Shown here: piece by piece, positions 8,025-16,961 of the stretch
Position numbering within the stretch: the first letter of the stretch is position 1
Layout of the letters: each line of letters opens with the position of its first letter
NCBI GenBank assembly: GCA_900769875.1
Contig: CAAGII010000156.1
Coordinates: 6,333 to 70,332, forward strand
Length of the DNA: 64,000 nucleotides
Source: Clostridia bacterium
GTDB lineage: Bacteria; Bacillota; Clostridia; Christensenellales; Aristaeellaceae
Direction: 5' to 3'
Notes under the pieces: model-generated
The model's database searches: none
Seen by the model: only the letters and a program-made list of their open reading frames with translations
Told to the model about the DNA's origin: nothing
Made by a program: the position numbers and the translations under genes

Positions 8025-9794
8025 ATGAGGTTCGGACGCGCCATGCGATCCGCGCTGTGCCTTGCATTGGCGCTTACCATTGCTGGACAAGGCGTGGCTT
8101 TTGCGGAAAGTGAGGGAAATGGGATGCAGCAGCTGCCGGCACAGGAGGAGCATTTCGTGCCAGAAAACCCCGATATGACAAGGGCTGACGAGCAGACGGT
8201 GCAGCTGGATTTGACAAGCCGCCTGTCGGTTGAAAAGCAAAGTAGGGGCACGGTGGGGGACGACCGCTCCCTGCGCATGGACGGCGGCGTGACCAACAAG
8301 ATCGCCATCCCCATGCCCTTTGAGATGCTACAGGGACAGCGGATTCGCGTGACCGTTTCGGGACGCTTTGACAGCGATCAGGACAAGTCCCTGCGCCTGT
8401 ACCTGACCAACAGCAGCTCGGAAAACTGCAGTCCCGCAGCGGTGCGCGAGATCATGAACACGCAGCAGGGCGCTTTTGAGGAGACGGTGGAGCTGATCGC
8501 CGGAAAGTCCGCCGATATGCTGATGCTCGCAACCTCGGGCACGCTCGCGCGCTTTCAGGATATAACCATCCTGTCCGTCGCCATCACCTGCTCGCAGGCC
8601 ATGCTTGACGGCATGGATGCATCTGTACCCTATTCAGAGGCTGTCAGGCAGGATTGGTACAGCGTGATGCTGAAGCGCTCGCAGCTGCGCCTTGGCAACA
8701 ACAGGCGACTGAAGGCCGTGACTGACCGCGCGAAGGCCGGAGAAAAGATCACCATCGCGACCATTGGCGGCTCCATCACCGAGGGAGCGGGCGCAAAGCG
8801 CTATCAGGAGTGCTACGCTTACCGCATCTATGAAGGCTTCCGTGAAGCCTACGGCAGGGAGGATAGCAGCAATGTCGCCTTTGTCAACGCGGGTGTGGGC
8901 GGCACACCGTCCACCTTCGGCTGGATGAGATACCAGCGTGATATTGTCGACCGTGTGCGGGACAGCGATGGGCTTCCGGACATTGTCGTGATTGAGTATT
9001 CGGTGAACGACGGTGGTGAGCCGACCAATCATCAGTGCTTTGAGTCCATGGTCAGGCAGGTGCTGTCGCAGCCGAATGAACCGGTGGTCATTCTGCTCTT
9101 TGCGGTGTTCCAGTCCGGGTACAACCTGCAGTCGGAGCTGAAGAAGATCGGCGAGACCTATGACCTGATGATGGTCAGCATCAAGGACGGCCCCTTCCGC
9201 GAGGTGGGCAGCAAGTGGACGGAAAAGGGCTTCTTCTACGACGAGTATCATCCCACTACGCTGGGACATGCCGTGATGGCGGATTGCGTGCTGCAGGCCA
9301 TGGCGGACGCGCTTGCGCAGCCGGTGGCGGAGCAGGATATCGACCTGACCGCAGCGCCTGCCTATGGCGACAGCTTCGTCGGCATCCGCACCATTTACAA
9401 GCATGGCGACAACACGGATGTGGCGCTGGCGTGCGGCGGCTTTTCGCTGGATGACACGGGCAGCTATACCAATCTGCCTGTCGGGCGCGTGTGCGGCGAG
9501 AACTTCCATCACGGTAGGGCAAGCGGCAATGAACCGCTGACCTTTACGGCTTCCTTCAAAAACCTGATGATCGCCTACCGTACCATGAACGACGCTTCCT
9601 ACGGCCGCGCCGTTGTGTACATCGACGGAAAGCCTGTGCGAACCCTGATCGGCAACACCGGAAGCTGGGGTCAGAGCGTGGTGGATCTGCTGTACAGCGC
9701 AAACGAGGCGACCGAGCATACCGTCAGCATCCGCATGGCGGACGGAGACGAGGACAAGAAGTTCACCATCACCTGTATGAGCTATACGCCGTGA
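8025..9794 (+). CDS. Secreted SGNH/GDSL-family esterase-like hydrolase
   Basis: Predicted 589-residue exported protein. The start at 8025 was chosen because AGGAGG lies just upstream and a signal peptide follows (MRFGRAMRSALCLALALTIA..., cleavage near AFA-ES). The N-terminal ~200 residues look like a beta-rich, carbohydrate-binding-like module. The catalytic domain starts near residue 240: block I GGSITEGAGA (Ser nucleophile), GVGGTPS, block III YSVNDGG (oxyanion Asn) and block V DEYHPTTLGH (Asp-His). The last ~130 residues form another beta-rich module. Families of this shape deacetylate polysaccharides or act on wall polymers; the substrate is not evident. It is monocistronic, with its own promoter and terminator. 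Confidence 0.85.
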   Translation: MRFGRAMRSALCLALALTIAGQGVAFAESEGNGMQQLPAQEEHFVPENPDMTRADEQTVQLDLTSRLSVEKQSRGTVGDDRSLRMDGGVTNKIAIPMPFEMLQGQRIRVTVSGRFDSDQDKSLRLYLTNSSSENCSPAAVREIMNTQQGAFEETVELIAGKSADMLMLATSGTLARFQDITILSVAITCSQAMLDGMDASVPYSEAVRQDWYSVMLKRSQLRLGNNRRLKAVTDRAKAGEKITIATIGGSITEGAGAKRYQECYAYRIYEGFREAYGREDSSNVAFVNAGVGGTPSTFGWMRYQRDIVDRVRDSDGLPDIVVIEYSVNDGGEPTNHQCFESMVRQVLSQPNEPVVILLFAVFQSGYNLQSELKKIGETYDLMMVSIKDGPFREVGSKWTEKGFFYDEYHPTTLGHAVMADCVLQAMADALAQPVAEQDIDLTAAPAYGDSFVGIRTIYKHGDNTDVALACGGFSLDDTGSYTNLPVGRVCGENFHHGRASGNEPLTFTASFKNLMIAYRTMNDASYGRAVVYIDGKPVRTLIGNTGSWGQSVVDLLYSANEATEHTVSIRMADGDEDKKFTITCMSYTP

Positions 9795-9820
9795 CGTTGA
9801 CGGATTGAAATCACCATACG

Positions 9821-9858
9821 CAAAAATCGCCGATCGGCAGACGATGCGGCGATTTTTG
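9821..9858. terminator. Bidirectional terminator between SGNH gene and Mrp-like operon
   Basis: CAAAAATCGCCG and CGGCGATTTTTG flank a 14-base loop. It has A-tract and T-tract on both sides, so it can end the plus-strand SGNH transcript and the minus-strand antiporter operon. Confidence 0.85.
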
Positions 9859-9862
9859 TGTG

Positions 9863-11989
9863 TTATTTTGTCAGCAGATAGATGCAGATCAGGACCAGTC
9901 CCGCGCCGGTCATGAGCAAGCCGAAGGACACGCTGCGGGTGCAGGCCGCGTAGATGCTGCGGATGCTATCGCGCGCCTCTGCCATCCGCAGCTCATGATC
10001 GGTGGGCAGAGGATGACGCTTGAGGATGCTCCTGTTGAGTACGCCGCAGACCCTGTTGAGCCACAGTCCGGTTGTGTAGGTAAAGCGCGTGCCGACGAGC
10101 GCGGGCCTGACGGGCTTGCGCTTACCCAGCACAGTTTCATGCAGAAAGAGCGTCACATATTCGGGCAGCTCGCAGAGAAAGCGGGTGATGGCCGTCACGG
10201 TCTGCGGGATCACGACCTTCACGAGACGGCTCTCGGGTATGCCCGCAATCCATGATGTGACCGCGCCCAGTACGTCGGGAAGCAGCTTCATCAGCACCGG
10301 GCGATAGATCAGCTCCTCCAGGTCAAGCCATGCGGGCCAGCGGTTGAGATAGACGCGGACGCCATGTTCATTGCGCGTAAGCAGAGGACGCACAATAAAC
10401 AGATACACGCATACGCCAATGGCAATGGATTCGCCCGCGCCAATCAGGTTTTCGGCAGAGAAATAATGGATGGGGTGCGCAAGCGGCTCCTGAGCAAGGA
10501 AGGGCATGGAACGCTCAGCCAGTGGCGACATCAGCACGGAGGGCAGCGCACCAAGCAGCGGCAGCACAATGGCAGAGAGCAGCAGCACGCAACCCGAGAG
10601 AGGACGCATGTAGCGTTTCTTCGCGTCGAATTCTTCCTGCCGGGTCGGATGCTTTTGCCAGAACAGGCAGATGTACAGCTTGAGCATGTACGCGACCGTC
10701 AGACCGCCGGATACAAGAAACAGAATTTCCAGCGCCTTGTATGGCAGCCATACGCCGCCGTGGGATTGTACATGCGCGATGTATTCCAAAATGCCTTCAT
10801 GCAGCAGGCTCTTGGAGTTGTAGCCGCTGCCAAGGGGAGGAATGCAGGCAATGGATAGCGCGCCCAGCGCAAAGCTCAGATGAAGCAGGGGCTTGCGTCT
10901 GCCAAAGCCGCGAACGTCATTGAGACTCAGGCGGTGCAGATTCATGTAGACCACACCCGCGCAGCAGAACAGGCACAGCTTGATGAGCGAATGATTTACC
11001 ATGTGCAGCACGGCTCCGTAGGCGGCAAGCTGACCATCCTGACCAAGCAGCACCATCATGGACAGTCCCACCGTAATAAAGCCGATCTGGCTCATGGAGG
11101 AGCAGGCCAGCGTGCGCTTGAGATCCACCGAAAGCAGCGCGAGCACCGCGCCCGCGAACATGGTGATGGCTGCAAGCGCCAGCAGCGCGTTGGCAAACGC
11201 CGCGCTGCCCATGCGCACATTCGCGCACAGAACAATCACGCCGAATACGCCGCTCTTGGTCAGGATGCCGCTGAGCAGCGCAGACGCGGGCGCGGGCGCG
11301 ACGGGATGCGCCTTGGGGAGCCAGATATGCAGCGGGAACATGCCGGCCTTGGCGGCAAAGCCGAACAGCACCAGCCATGAGGGTACGACCACGGCACGTT
11401 TGATGGTTTCATCAGCAGATGAAAGCGCCTCGCGCAGCGCCGCAAAGGAGAGCGTGCCCAGCTGGTGATAAAGCATCATCAGACCCATCAGCGTGGTGAG
11501 ACCTCCGATGACCGCCACCGCGAGGTAGGTGCCTGCCGCTTTCATGGCGGCGGGCGTTTCCTCATGGGCGACCCAGGTGTAGCTGGTCAGCGACATGATT
11601 TCAAAGAAGATGAAGGTGGTGTACAGGTCGTCGGAGAGAAAGACGCCCAGGGTCGCGCCAAGCGTCATCAGGTTGAAGAAGGAGTACCGCCCACGGTTGT
11701 GATAATGCGCGAAATAATCCGGAGCAAACAATCCGGTCACCATCCACATGAAAGCGGCTACGGTGGCGTACAGGCTGCGGAAGCCATCGGCGCGAAGATA
11801 CAGCCCGAGGCCGCAGAAGCCCGGCAGGGTGAACGACTTCTCACCCGTCCATAAAAACAGACAGCCGGCCATCACCGCCACGCCGCACGCGCCCACAAGG
11901 ACGGAACGCAGCGTTTTGTTCCTTTTCCCGGCGAAGTAGGCGATTGCGCCAAGCACCATCGGCCCAAAGGTCAGGCATGGCAACAGCAT
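9863..11989 (-). CDS. Antiporter-like membrane subunit 4 (MrpD/NuoL family, long form with C-terminal extension)
   Basis: A 708-residue polytopic membrane protein, last gene of the operon. The conserved proton-channel residues of the family are present: Glu in FIFFEIMSLTSY, Lys in GFAAKAGMFPLHIWLP, the next-helix Lys in LTKSGVFG, Lys-Arg in SVDLKRTLACSSMSQIG and His/Lys in MVNHSLIKLCLF. Beyond the usual 14-helix core (about 480 residues) there is an extension with a helix near residues 520-545, a long amphipathic region and a last hydrophobic segment (FGLLMTGAGLVLICIYLL). That is reminiscent of the lateral arm of NuoL and the extended C-terminus of MrpA. The start at 11989 has GGAGGG 6-7 bases upstream. 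It probably takes part in Na+ or H+ movement. Confidence 0.88.
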   Translation of the reverse strand: MLLPCLTFGPMVLGAIAYFAGKRNKTLRSVLVGACGVAVMAGCLFLWTGEKSFTLPGFCGLGLYLRADGFRSLYATVAAFMWMVTGLFAPDYFAHYHNRGRYSFFNLMTLGATLGVFLSDDLYTTFIFFEIMSLTSYTWVAHEETPAAMKAAGTYLAVAVIGGLTTLMGLMMLYHQLGTLSFAALREALSSADETIKRAVVVPSWLVLFGFAAKAGMFPLHIWLPKAHPVAPAPASALLSGILTKSGVFGVIVLCANVRMGSAAFANALLALAAITMFAGAVLALLSVDLKRTLACSSMSQIGFITVGLSMMVLLGQDGQLAAYGAVLHMVNHSLIKLCLFCCAGVVYMNLHRLSLNDVRGFGRRKPLLHLSFALGALSIACIPPLGSGYNSKSLLHEGILEYIAHVQSHGGVWLPYKALEILFLVSGGLTVAYMLKLYICLFWQKHPTRQEEFDAKKRYMRPLSGCVLLLSAIVLPLLGALPSVLMSPLAERSMPFLAQEPLAHPIHYFSAENLIGAGESIAIGVCVYLFIVRPLLTRNEHGVRVYLNRWPAWLDLEELIYRPVLMKLLPDVLGAVTSWIAGIPESRLVKVVIPQTVTAITRFLCELPEYVTLFLHETVLGKRKPVRPALVGTRFTYTTGLWLNRVCGVLNRSILKRHPLPTDHELRMAEARDSIRSIYAACTRSVSFGLLMTGAGLVLICIYLLTK

Positions 11990-12007
11990 AAGGTTCCCTC
12001 CTTTCCA

Positions 12008-13477
12008 TCAATGAATCCATCCGCCCGCAACGTCGCGAAGGAAGCCGACCAGCGGCTGCGACCACACGCCCAGCGCAAGGATGAGCAGTGCGAGCAGTGC
12101 AAAGGGCAGCTTCATCATCCATGAGGGGTCGAGGTTCCGTCCCTCAATCGCGGACGAATCGGGATTCAGGGGTCTGAAATACATGGAGGCCGCAGGGCCG
12201 AACAGATAGATCGCCGTCAGCACGGCGGAGACAATCAGCGTGATGATGCCGACGAGTCCAAGCCAGCTTTGCAGCTCCGCTGCGGCACTGAGAAGATTCC
12301 ATTTGCTGACAAAGCCGCACAGCGGGGGGATACCGACCATCGCCGCCGCGCCAAGCGTGTATACGGCGCAGGTCACAGGCATCACCCGACCCAAGCCGCG
12401 CAGCTCCTGCACATACTCCCTGCCGCTCCTGACCAGCACAGCGCCGGCGCAGTAGAACAGTGTGATCTTCATCAGACCGTGCAGTACCAGATGGCTCAGC
12501 GAGCCCACCATACCCCCGGGGGTCATCAGGGCCGCGCCCATGAGCATGTAGCTCAGGTTGGACACGGTGGAGTACGCGAGACGGCGCTTGAAATGCTGCT
12601 CCTTGACTGCCATGCTGCTGCCATAGAGGATGGTGAAGCATGCCAGCAGCAGCGCGATGGTCTGCATCGGCGTACCGCGAAGAAAACCTGCGCCAAAGGA
12701 ATAGTAGATGACGCGCAGCACAGCGAACGCGCCGGTGTTCACCACCGCCACAGCGTGCAAAAGCGCGGTGACCGGCGTGGGCGCGACCGAGGCGGCGGGC
12801 AGCCAGGCATACATGGGGAACACCGCGGCCTTGGTGCCAAAGCCGATGAACGCCAGCAGGAAGCACCACTGCAGAAGGCGCGTATCCGTTTCGCTGAATC
12901 CTTCTGTCAGGATACCGCCAAGCACGAAATCCGTGCTACCGCCGTAATGGATCAGCGTCACCAGCGCCACGAACGCCAGTGCGGCACCCGTGATGGAGAA
13001 GGTGAGGTAGCGGTAACCCGCGCGCGCAGAGGAGGAATCCTGCTTGTGGATCACCAGCGGCAGGGTAATCAACGTGAGGCATTCAAAGAAAATGTACAGG
13101 GTGAACAGATTGGCCGCCATGGCGACTGCCAGCGTCACGGCATAGGTCATGGTGTAAAAGGTGAAGAAGGCCGTTGGATGCTCCTCATGCGTCATATACT
13201 CAAAGCCGTAGAGCGATGCGATCGGCCACAGGACGCTCACAAGTCCCGCGAATACACAGCTCATGCCGTCCACGCGGAATGCAATGGTCAGCCCGTCCAT
13301 GATGGTATAGAGAGGATAGACCCTGTCACTGCGCCGGAACAGCAGCGTCCACACCAGCACGGACGTGGTGATGACGACGGCTTCCACATAGATTCCACGC
13401 TTTTTCAGGGTATCCAGATGAAGCAGCGGCAGTATTGCCCCACCAAGCAGCGGGAGCAGCAATGTCAGATACAGCAT
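12008..13477 (-). CDS. Antiporter-like membrane subunit 3 (MrpD/NuoL family, NuoL-type channel motif)
   Basis: A 489-residue polytopic membrane protein. Family motifs: Glu in LYIFFECLTLITLPLV, Lys in GFGTKAAVFPMYAWLP, KRRLAYSTVSNLSYM and LVLHGLMKITLFYCAG. Where the sister subunits read TKAG or TKSG in the next helix, this one reads LLHAVAVVNTGAF: a histidine is gained and the lysine is replaced by Asn. That resembles NuoL/MrpA-type subunits (LHAATMV-AG) more than MrpD. The start at 13477 has GGGAGGG 7 bases upstream, and 15 bases separate it from the preceding gene. Confidence 0.88.
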   Translation of the reverse strand: MLYLTLLLPLLGGAILPLLHLDTLKKRGIYVEAVVITTSVLVWTLLFRRSDRVYPLYTIMDGLTIAFRVDGMSCVFAGLVSVLWPIASLYGFEYMTHEEHPTAFFTFYTMTYAVTLAVAMAANLFTLYIFFECLTLITLPLVIHKQDSSSARAGYRYLTFSITGAALAFVALVTLIHYGGSTDFVLGGILTEGFSETDTRLLQWCFLLAFIGFGTKAAVFPMYAWLPAASVAPTPVTALLHAVAVVNTGAFAVLRVIYYSFGAGFLRGTPMQTIALLLACFTILYGSSMAVKEQHFKRRLAYSTVSNLSYMLMGAALMTPGGMVGSLSHLVLHGLMKITLFYCAGAVLVRSGREYVQELRGLGRVMPVTCAVYTLGAAAMVGIPPLCGFVSKWNLLSAAAELQSWLGLVGIITLIVSAVLTAIYLFGPAASMYFRPLNPDSSAIEGRNLDPSWMMKLPFALLALLILALGVWSQPLVGFLRDVAGGWIH

Positions 13478-13492
13478 AGCGTTCCCTCCCGG

Positions 13493-14983
13493 TCAGGCGA
13501 TGGCGGACGCGATGGCGCCAAAGCAACGGATCAGCGCGCCGGGAAACATGCCAAGCGCGACCATGAGTACCGTCAGAACCGCCATGGGGATGAGCATGCG
13601 GAAGGTGGGCTCGCACTTTTCGTAGCTCAGCGGCTGTGCGTTCCCGTTATTTCCGGGGAAGAAGGCGCGGATTGAGACGGTGATGAGGTAGCCCGCCGTC
13701 AAAAGCGCGGACACCAGCAGCACCGCAGGGCCAAACCACGCAAGGAACGTGGGCACACCGCTCATGCTCATCGCGCCCTGCGACAGATACCACTTGCTGA
13801 TAAAGCCGAGGCAGGGTGGAATGCCGACCAGACCCACGGACGCAATGGTGAAGCACCACATGGTCACGGGCATCTGTTTGCCGATGCCGGAAAGCTCCTC
13901 CACGCGGGTTTTGTGCGTTTTGCAGATGATCGCGCCTGCGCTCATGAACAGCGTGTTCTTGATCAGCGCATGGGCTGCCACATGCAGCAGCGCGCCGCAG
14001 ATACCAAGGGGATGCATGGTGGACAGGCCAAAGAGCACATAGCTGACCTGACTGACCGAGGAATACGCAAGCCGCTTCTTCAGCAGCCCCTCGCGATAGG
14101 CGAGGAGCGAGCCCATGAACACCGTAAACAGCGCAAGCCCCATGAAGACTGTCTGCACCCATGTGCCGCGCAGCGTTTCGCTGCCGATGAAAAAGTAGAT
14201 CACGCGCAGTACGCCCAGTACGCCGGCTTTGGTGATGATGCCACTGAGCACCGCGGAAGCGGGAGAGGGCGCGACCGGATGCGCGGTGGGCAGCCAGCCG
14301 TGCATCGGGAACATGCCTGCCTTCGTGCCAAAGCCCACCAGCATCAGCATGGACATGACCAGCACCAGCGTTTCATGCCCCGCAACCTTTTCAGCGTCGA
14401 GTACGCCATGAGGCGTGAAGGAGAAGGTGCTGACATAGGGGCTGAGCACAAAAACGCCAAGCAGCACCATGGAAGCGCCCATCACCGAGTAGATGAGATA
14501 CTTGACGCCCGCCGCCACAGCGTCCTTCTGCATGGTGTGCATGACCAGCGGCACGGTGAGCAGGGTCATCAACTCATAGAACATGTAGTAGGTGACGATC
14601 GAGCCTGCGAAGCACAGCCCCATCAGGACGCCCATCGTGCACAGGTAGAAGCAGTAGAAGCGCCTCTGGTTTTCCTCGTGCGCCATGTATTCAAAGCTGT
14701 ACGCGCCGGCGACTGTCCACACAAACGCCATCACCACCGCAAAGAACCTGCCTGCCGCATCGGTATGGAGAAAGATGGGCAGATTGTCCGAGAGCGTGAA
14801 GAGCGTAAGGGTCATATCGTCAAGCAGGAGCAGGGGAAGCACCAGCAATGCGGAAACCACCAGCATGGCGAGCGTAAAGGCATTGCGTCTGGCGGGGAGA
14901 TTCAACGCCGGCACAAAGGCGACCGCCAGACCGGAGAAAACGGGCAGCAGCACCGGGAGCAGCATATACCAGGAACCGACCAT
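13493..14983 (-). CDS. Antiporter-like membrane subunit 2 (MrpD/NuoM family)
   Basis: A 496-residue polytopic membrane protein with the complete set of charged channel residues: Glu in YYMFYELMTLLTVPLV, Lys in GFGTKAGMFPMHGWLP, Lys in IITKAGVLGVLRV, Lys-Lys-Arg in GLLKKRLAYSSVSQVSY and His/Lys in HVAAHALIKNTLFM. Its length is typical for MrpD (about 490-500). The start at 14983 has AAGGAGG 8 bases upstream, and the gene lies 22 bases behind subunit 1. It probably forms one antiporter-like module of the complex. Confidence 0.9.
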   Translation of the reverse strand: MVGSWYMLLPVLLPVFSGLAVAFVPALNLPARRNAFTLAMLVVSALLVLPLLLLDDMTLTLFTLSDNLPIFLHTDAAGRFFAVVMAFVWTVAGAYSFEYMAHEENQRRFYCFYLCTMGVLMGLCFAGSIVTYYMFYELMTLLTVPLVMHTMQKDAVAAGVKYLIYSVMGASMVLLGVFVLSPYVSTFSFTPHGVLDAEKVAGHETLVLVMSMLMLVGFGTKAGMFPMHGWLPTAHPVAPSPASAVLSGIITKAGVLGVLRVIYFFIGSETLRGTWVQTVFMGLALFTVFMGSLLAYREGLLKKRLAYSSVSQVSYVLFGLSTMHPLGICGALLHVAAHALIKNTLFMSAGAIICKTHKTRVEELSGIGKQMPVTMWCFTIASVGLVGIPPCLGFISKWYLSQGAMSMSGVPTFLAWFGPAVLLVSALLTAGYLITVSIRAFFPGNNGNAQPLSYEKCEPTFRMLIPMAVLTVLMVALGMFPGALIRCFGAIASAIA

Positions 14984-15005
14984 TTTGGAATCCTCCTTCG
15001 GGCGA

Positions 15006-16505
15006 TCAGCCGAACATAGCCAGACCGCTTGTAATGGCGTTGATCACCGCCTGCGAAAAAACGCCGAGGGTCACATTGACAATGCAGAAAGCGATGAGCG
15101 CCGCGTTGTAGCAAAAGCCGCGCTTTGCCTTCTCAGGGGGATAGCGCACACCCTTGACAGGTTTGCGGTACAGCGTTACGACCGTGCGCAGGAAATACAT
15201 GGTATTCAGCCATGTGGAGATGACCAGCACGCTCAGCACAAGGTACATGCGCCAGCCGCTTGCCTGCAGGGCGATGAGGGCGAAGTTGAGCTTGGAGGAG
15301 AAGCCGCCCAGAAACGGGAAGCCGACCATGCTCAGCGCGCCGATGGTGAACGCCACGCCAGCCACAGGCGCGCGGAAGCCGGCGCCGCGCAGATCGCGGA
15401 ACTTTTTGCTGTTGCCGGACGCGTCCGCCAGACCGCCGGAGGAAAGGAACAGCATGCTCTTGCACACGGCGTGGGCGAACACGTGGAACATCGCCGCCAT
15501 CATTGCGCCGTCCGTACCAAGACCGATGCCCATGTAGATGTAGCCGATCTGCGCGACGGAGGAAAAGGAAATCATGCGGCGGATGTCGTTCTGGCGGATT
15601 GCGCTGACGGAGCCCATCACCATACCCACCAGCGCGAAGATGAACAGCACATCAAGAATGCCCATGTCCCGGATCACGTCCAGACCGATCACGCGGTACA
15701 TGATCTTCATCAACAGAAAGATGTAGCCCTTGCTGACCAGACCTGAAAGCACAGCGCACGATGTGGGCGTGGAATAGCTGTAAGCGTCAGGTACCCAGGT
15801 GTGGAAGGGAAACAGCGCGCTCTTGATGCAAAGTCCCGCCGTCATCAGGGCAACGACCACGATCAGCGGCATATGATAGTCGCCGGACAGATGGAGCGCG
15901 CGCACAGCCTGCTGCATGTTGCTCATCAAAAGATGACCGGTCAGGTCATAGAGCAGGATGATGCCAAGTAGAAACAGACCGGAGCCGATGAGGTTCATAA
16001 TCATGTAGCGAGTGGAGGCGACCAGTGTGCGTCCACGGCTGCGCGATGCAATGAGCGCGCATGCGGCGAGGGTCATGATCTCCACAAACACATAGGCGGT
16101 GAAGATGTCGTTGGTGTATACCTCAGCCATCAGCGCGGCGGTAAGCAGCAGCAACATGACATGGTAGAGGCTTTGCTTGTCGCGCAGGATATGCTCATCA
16201 ACCTTGCGCATGCCGCCCAGATAGCTCAGCAGCATCACCAACGCGAAGAAATGCGCGGTAAGCGCCTCCAGGATACCGGAGCGGAGCTCGTTACCCCATG
16301 GAGCCGGGTAGTGACCCATCATGTAGGTGTAGCTCTGCCCAAAGGTATTCATCAGGGGCAGATAGATGGCCGTCAGCACCGCGAGCAAACCGAGCACAAG
16401 GGTTGTCCAGCAGCGGGCCTGCCTTTCCCTGAGCACGCTGGTCAGCGCCGACGAGCCGAGCGGAAGCAGGATGCAGACAAAGGGGATGGACTGCCAAAGC
16501 GCCAT
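15006..16505 (-). CDS. Antiporter-like membrane subunit 1 (MrpD/NuoN-like)
   Basis: A 499-residue polytopic membrane protein. Motifs: Glu in AYVFVEIMTLAACALI, Lys in LCIKSALFPFHTWVPDAY, LVSKGYIFLLMK, and His/Lys in HVFAHAVCKSMLFLSSGG. The position that is Lys-Arg in the other three copies is Arg-Arg here (NDIRRMISFSSVAQIGY). It begins 3 bases after the MrpC-like gene. Of the four it is the most divergent, so it may occupy a different position in the complex. Confidence 0.88.
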   Translation of the reverse strand: MALWQSIPFVCILLPLGSSALTSVLRERQARCWTTLVLGLLAVLTAIYLPLMNTFGQSYTYMMGHYPAPWGNELRSGILEALTAHFFALVMLLSYLGGMRKVDEHILRDKQSLYHVMLLLLTAALMAEVYTNDIFTAYVFVEIMTLAACALIASRSRGRTLVASTRYMIMNLIGSGLFLLGIILLYDLTGHLLMSNMQQAVRALHLSGDYHMPLIVVVALMTAGLCIKSALFPFHTWVPDAYSYSTPTSCAVLSGLVSKGYIFLLMKIMYRVIGLDVIRDMGILDVLFIFALVGMVMGSVSAIRQNDIRRMISFSSVAQIGYIYMGIGLGTDGAMMAAMFHVFAHAVCKSMLFLSSGGLADASGNSKKFRDLRGAGFRAPVAGVAFTIGALSMVGFPFLGGFSSKLNFALIALQASGWRMYLVLSVLVISTWLNTMYFLRTVVTLYRKPVKGVRYPPEKAKRGFCYNAALIAFCIVNVTLGVFSQAVINAITSGLAMFG

Positions 16506-16508
16506 GGC

Positions 16509-16961
16509 TTACATGCCCTCCTTCCTGTCCGTGGGGCTGTCCTGTGGAGCGGGGGATGCCTGCGTCTCGTCCTGCGCAGGGAGGGTGGTAATCTTGTCGG
16601 GATGCTCCTTCTGCACCAGCAGGGTGATCTCATCAATATCCAGCGTATGATAGCGGCGGTACAGCCGTACGGTGAGCGACAGCATCACGGCGCTGACGCT
16701 GACACTGACCACGATACCGGTCAGCACAAGACCTGCCGGAATGGGGTTGATATAGGCGTCCATGCGGGTGACCCCGTCCGTGACGATGGGGGCGGCGCGC
16801 CCTTCGATGTAGCCCTTGGCGGCCAGGAACAGGTACATGGCGCTGTCCATCATGCTGAAACCGATGATCTTCTTGATCATGTTGCGATCCAGCAGCAGCG
16901 TGGTAAAGCCGATGCCGAACAGCACCATGGCGGCGATTTCCTCATAGTTGCCAAGATTCAT
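16509..16961 (-). CDS. MrpC/NuoK-like antiporter subunit
   Basis: Small membrane protein of about 150 residues with three hydrophobic helices, resembling MrpC (MnhC) and NuoK; the helix-turn segment LDRNMIKKIIGFSMMDSAMYLF is characteristic. A polar C-terminal tail (about residues 110-150, rich in Pro, Asp, Thr) is longer than in standard MrpC. The ATG at 16961 overlaps the stop of the MrpB gene (TGATG); a GTG at 16964 is an alternative. A GGGGG-rich ribosome site lies inside the end of the upstream gene, indicating translational coupling. Confidence 0.87.
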   Translation of the reverse strand: MNLGNYEEIAAMVLFGIGFTTLLLDRNMIKKIIGFSMMDSAMYLFLAAKGYIEGRAAPIVTDGVTRMDAYINPIPAGLVLTGIVVSVSVSAVMLSLTVRLYRRYHTLDIDEITLLVQKEHPDKITTLPAQDETQASPAPQDSPTDRKEGM

